Source: Candidatus Cloacimonadota bacterium
Lineage (GTDB): Bacteria; Cloacimonadota; Cloacimonadia; Cloacimonadales; WRIO01
Direction of reading: 5' to 3'
Length of the DNA stretch: 6,625 nucleotides
Assembly: GCA_023230175.1 (NCBI GenBank)
Contig: JALNXV010000206.1
Span: forward strand, 1 to 6,625
The number at the start of each line of letters is the position of its first letter. The stretch's first letter is position 1. The notes below the pieces were generated by a model. The model had not been told where the DNA came from. It did not search any database and saw only the letters and a list, made by a program, of their open reading frames with translations. Positions 5,698 through 6,625 of this stretch are shown one piece after another. Made by a program: the position numbers and the translations under genes.

Positions 5698-6625
5698 TTA
5701 TTTATTGTGATAATGGAATAGAACATCAGAAAGATTATCTTTGATATTTATATTTTGATTAAAAATTGCTTCAGTAACGAATGAAATTAAGGGGAGAGGT
5801 AATTGAAGTGAGGTGAATTTTTTTACTGTTTTTGCCATTGAAACTCCTTCAACCTCCATTCCAACGAGTTCAAGAGCTTGTTCTGTATTGTATCCTTGTG
5901 CTAAATATTTACCGAATTTTCTGTTTCTACTATTTTCAGAAAGACAAGTAGTTATCAAATCTCCCATACCGGAAATTCCATAAATAGTTTTACTGTTTAC
6001 ACATAAAAAATCTAATAAAGCTTGAAACTCCATTAGTCCATAAGTCATAATTAAACCAAATACATTAGTTTTATACCCTAATCCATCTGCAATACCTATA
6101 GCAATAGCAATTAATCCTTTTAATGAAGAGGTTAGCTCAATACCTTTTACATCAGTACTGAATTCAAAAAAAAGTAAATTATTGTTTAATACTTGCTTTA
6201 AATAAAATAATAATTCAATGTCTTTTGAAGCAAGTATTGCTTTTGCGGGTAACCCTTCTGCAAGTTCTTTGGCTATTGTAGGACCGGATAGGTTGGCAAA
6301 ACGAACTTTTGGCAAAATTTCTTCAATGGTTTCACCTATTGTTTGTAAATTTTCTTGTTTTACTCCCTTTGAAGCATTTACTAAAATGAATTTTTCATAA
6401 GAGTTTGTTCGGAATTCAACAGCTACTTCAGATATTTTTCTTGAAGGTATTACGAAAACAACTACATCATCTTCTTCTATAGTAGAAGCAAATTTAGGTT
6501 CAGCAAGAATATTTTTTGATAATTTAATGCCGGGTAAAAATTGTTTGTTTTCATTATATTTATTGATTTCGTCTGCTTCGTTTTGAGTTAAAGTCCATAA
6601 ACGAACGTCTTGATTTTGGGCAAAT
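5698..6625 (-). CDS. gpsA: NAD(P)-dependent glycerol-3-phosphate dehydrogenase, 5' end outside window
   Basis: GpsA reduces dihydroxyacetone phosphate to sn-glycerol 3-phosphate, the backbone of phospholipids, in the cytoplasm. About 308 residues are visible; families run near 330, so only about 20 N-terminal residues carrying the GxGxxG dinucleotide motif are lost at the window edge. The frame is open to the edge, beginning FAQNQDVRLW, so a start within the window (for example the TTG at 6313-6315) is not real. Motifs in order are INKYNENKQFLPG, VVVFVIPS, NASKGV (family SxKG), LSGPTIAKELAEGLP (substrate region), IELTSSLKGLIAIAIGIADGLG (catalytic Lys region), GISGMGDLITTC and SENSRNRKFG (NAD-binding Arg). 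Several usual positions differ: ALKN reads SLKG, GDN reads KTN and TRGL reads TYGL. The core is intact, so it is probably functional, but it may be a divergent form. Confidence 0.93.
   Translation of the reverse strand, partial: FAQNQDVRLWTLTQNEADEINKYNENKQFLPGIKLSKNILAEPKFASTIEEDDVVVFVIPSRKISEVAVEFRTNSYEKFILVNASKGVKQENLQTIGETIEEILPKVRFANLSGPTIAKELAEGLPAKAILASKDIELLFYLKQVLNNNLLFFEFSTDVKGIELTSSLKGLIAIAIGIADGLGYKTNVFGLIMTYGLMEFQALLDFLCVNSKTIYGISGMGDLITTCLSENSRNRKFGKYLAQGYNTEQALELVGMEVEGVSMAKTVKKFTSLQLPLPLISFVTEAIFNQNINIKDNLSDVLFHYHNK

Noticed and set aside
5698..6315. A 205-residue GpsA beginning at a TTG
   Set aside because: The frame continues open to the window edge and encodes the expected upstream GpsA sequence, so the gene is cut by the window, not short.
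6218..6400. Open frame on the + strand inside gpsA
   Set aside because: Antisense to conserved GpsA motifs with no independent support.

Overview
This is an AT-rich window with a motility and chemotaxis gene set. On the + strand are flhF and flhG, which overlap by 11 bp and encode the GTPase/ATPase pair that sets flagellar position and number. On the - strand, reading from the right edge inward, are gpsA (its 5' end is cut off by the window edge), a small multi-pass membrane protein of unknown function, and a 765-residue methyl-accepting chemotaxis protein (MCP). The organism is a flagellated, chemotactic bacterium with low GC and strong AAGGAG-type ribosome binding sites. The sequence does not settle the lineage. 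Gut-type non-photosynthetic cyanobacterial relatives (Gastranaerophilales/Melainabacteria), spirochaetes and Elusimicrobia-like bacteria are all possible, and this is only a guess from style.

Layout. Bases 1-108 are the tail of an upstream + strand transcript, ending in a clean intrinsic terminator. Bases 109-606 hold no convincing gene. They carry a run of palindromes and hairpins, including a perfect 36-bp palindrome, plus a locally GC-richer imperfect inverted repeat and promoter-like sequences ahead of flhF. Bases 607-2557 are the flhF-flhG operon. A 13-bp-stem hairpin at 2583-2612 separates flhG from the convergent MCP gene and probably stops transcription from both sides. Bases 2627-4924 are the MCP, with its own likely promoter at 4951-4979. 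Bases 4995-5561 encode the unknown membrane protein. Bases 5698-6625 encode about 308 residues of GpsA, lacking roughly the first 20 residues.

How they work together. FlhF (an SRP-type GTPase) recruits early flagellar basal-body parts to the chosen site, and FlhG (a MinD-like ATPase) counteracts or limits it. The MCP senses an extracellular small molecule through a Cache-type domain and would signal through CheA/CheW to the flagellar motor. GpsA makes sn-glycerol 3-phosphate for phospholipids and is probably an unrelated neighbour.

I did not find convincing evidence for a wholly new system. The points most worth checking are the palindrome-rich intergenic block, the unknown membrane protein beside the chemoreceptor, and substitutions at normally conserved positions in FlhF, FlhG and GpsA.
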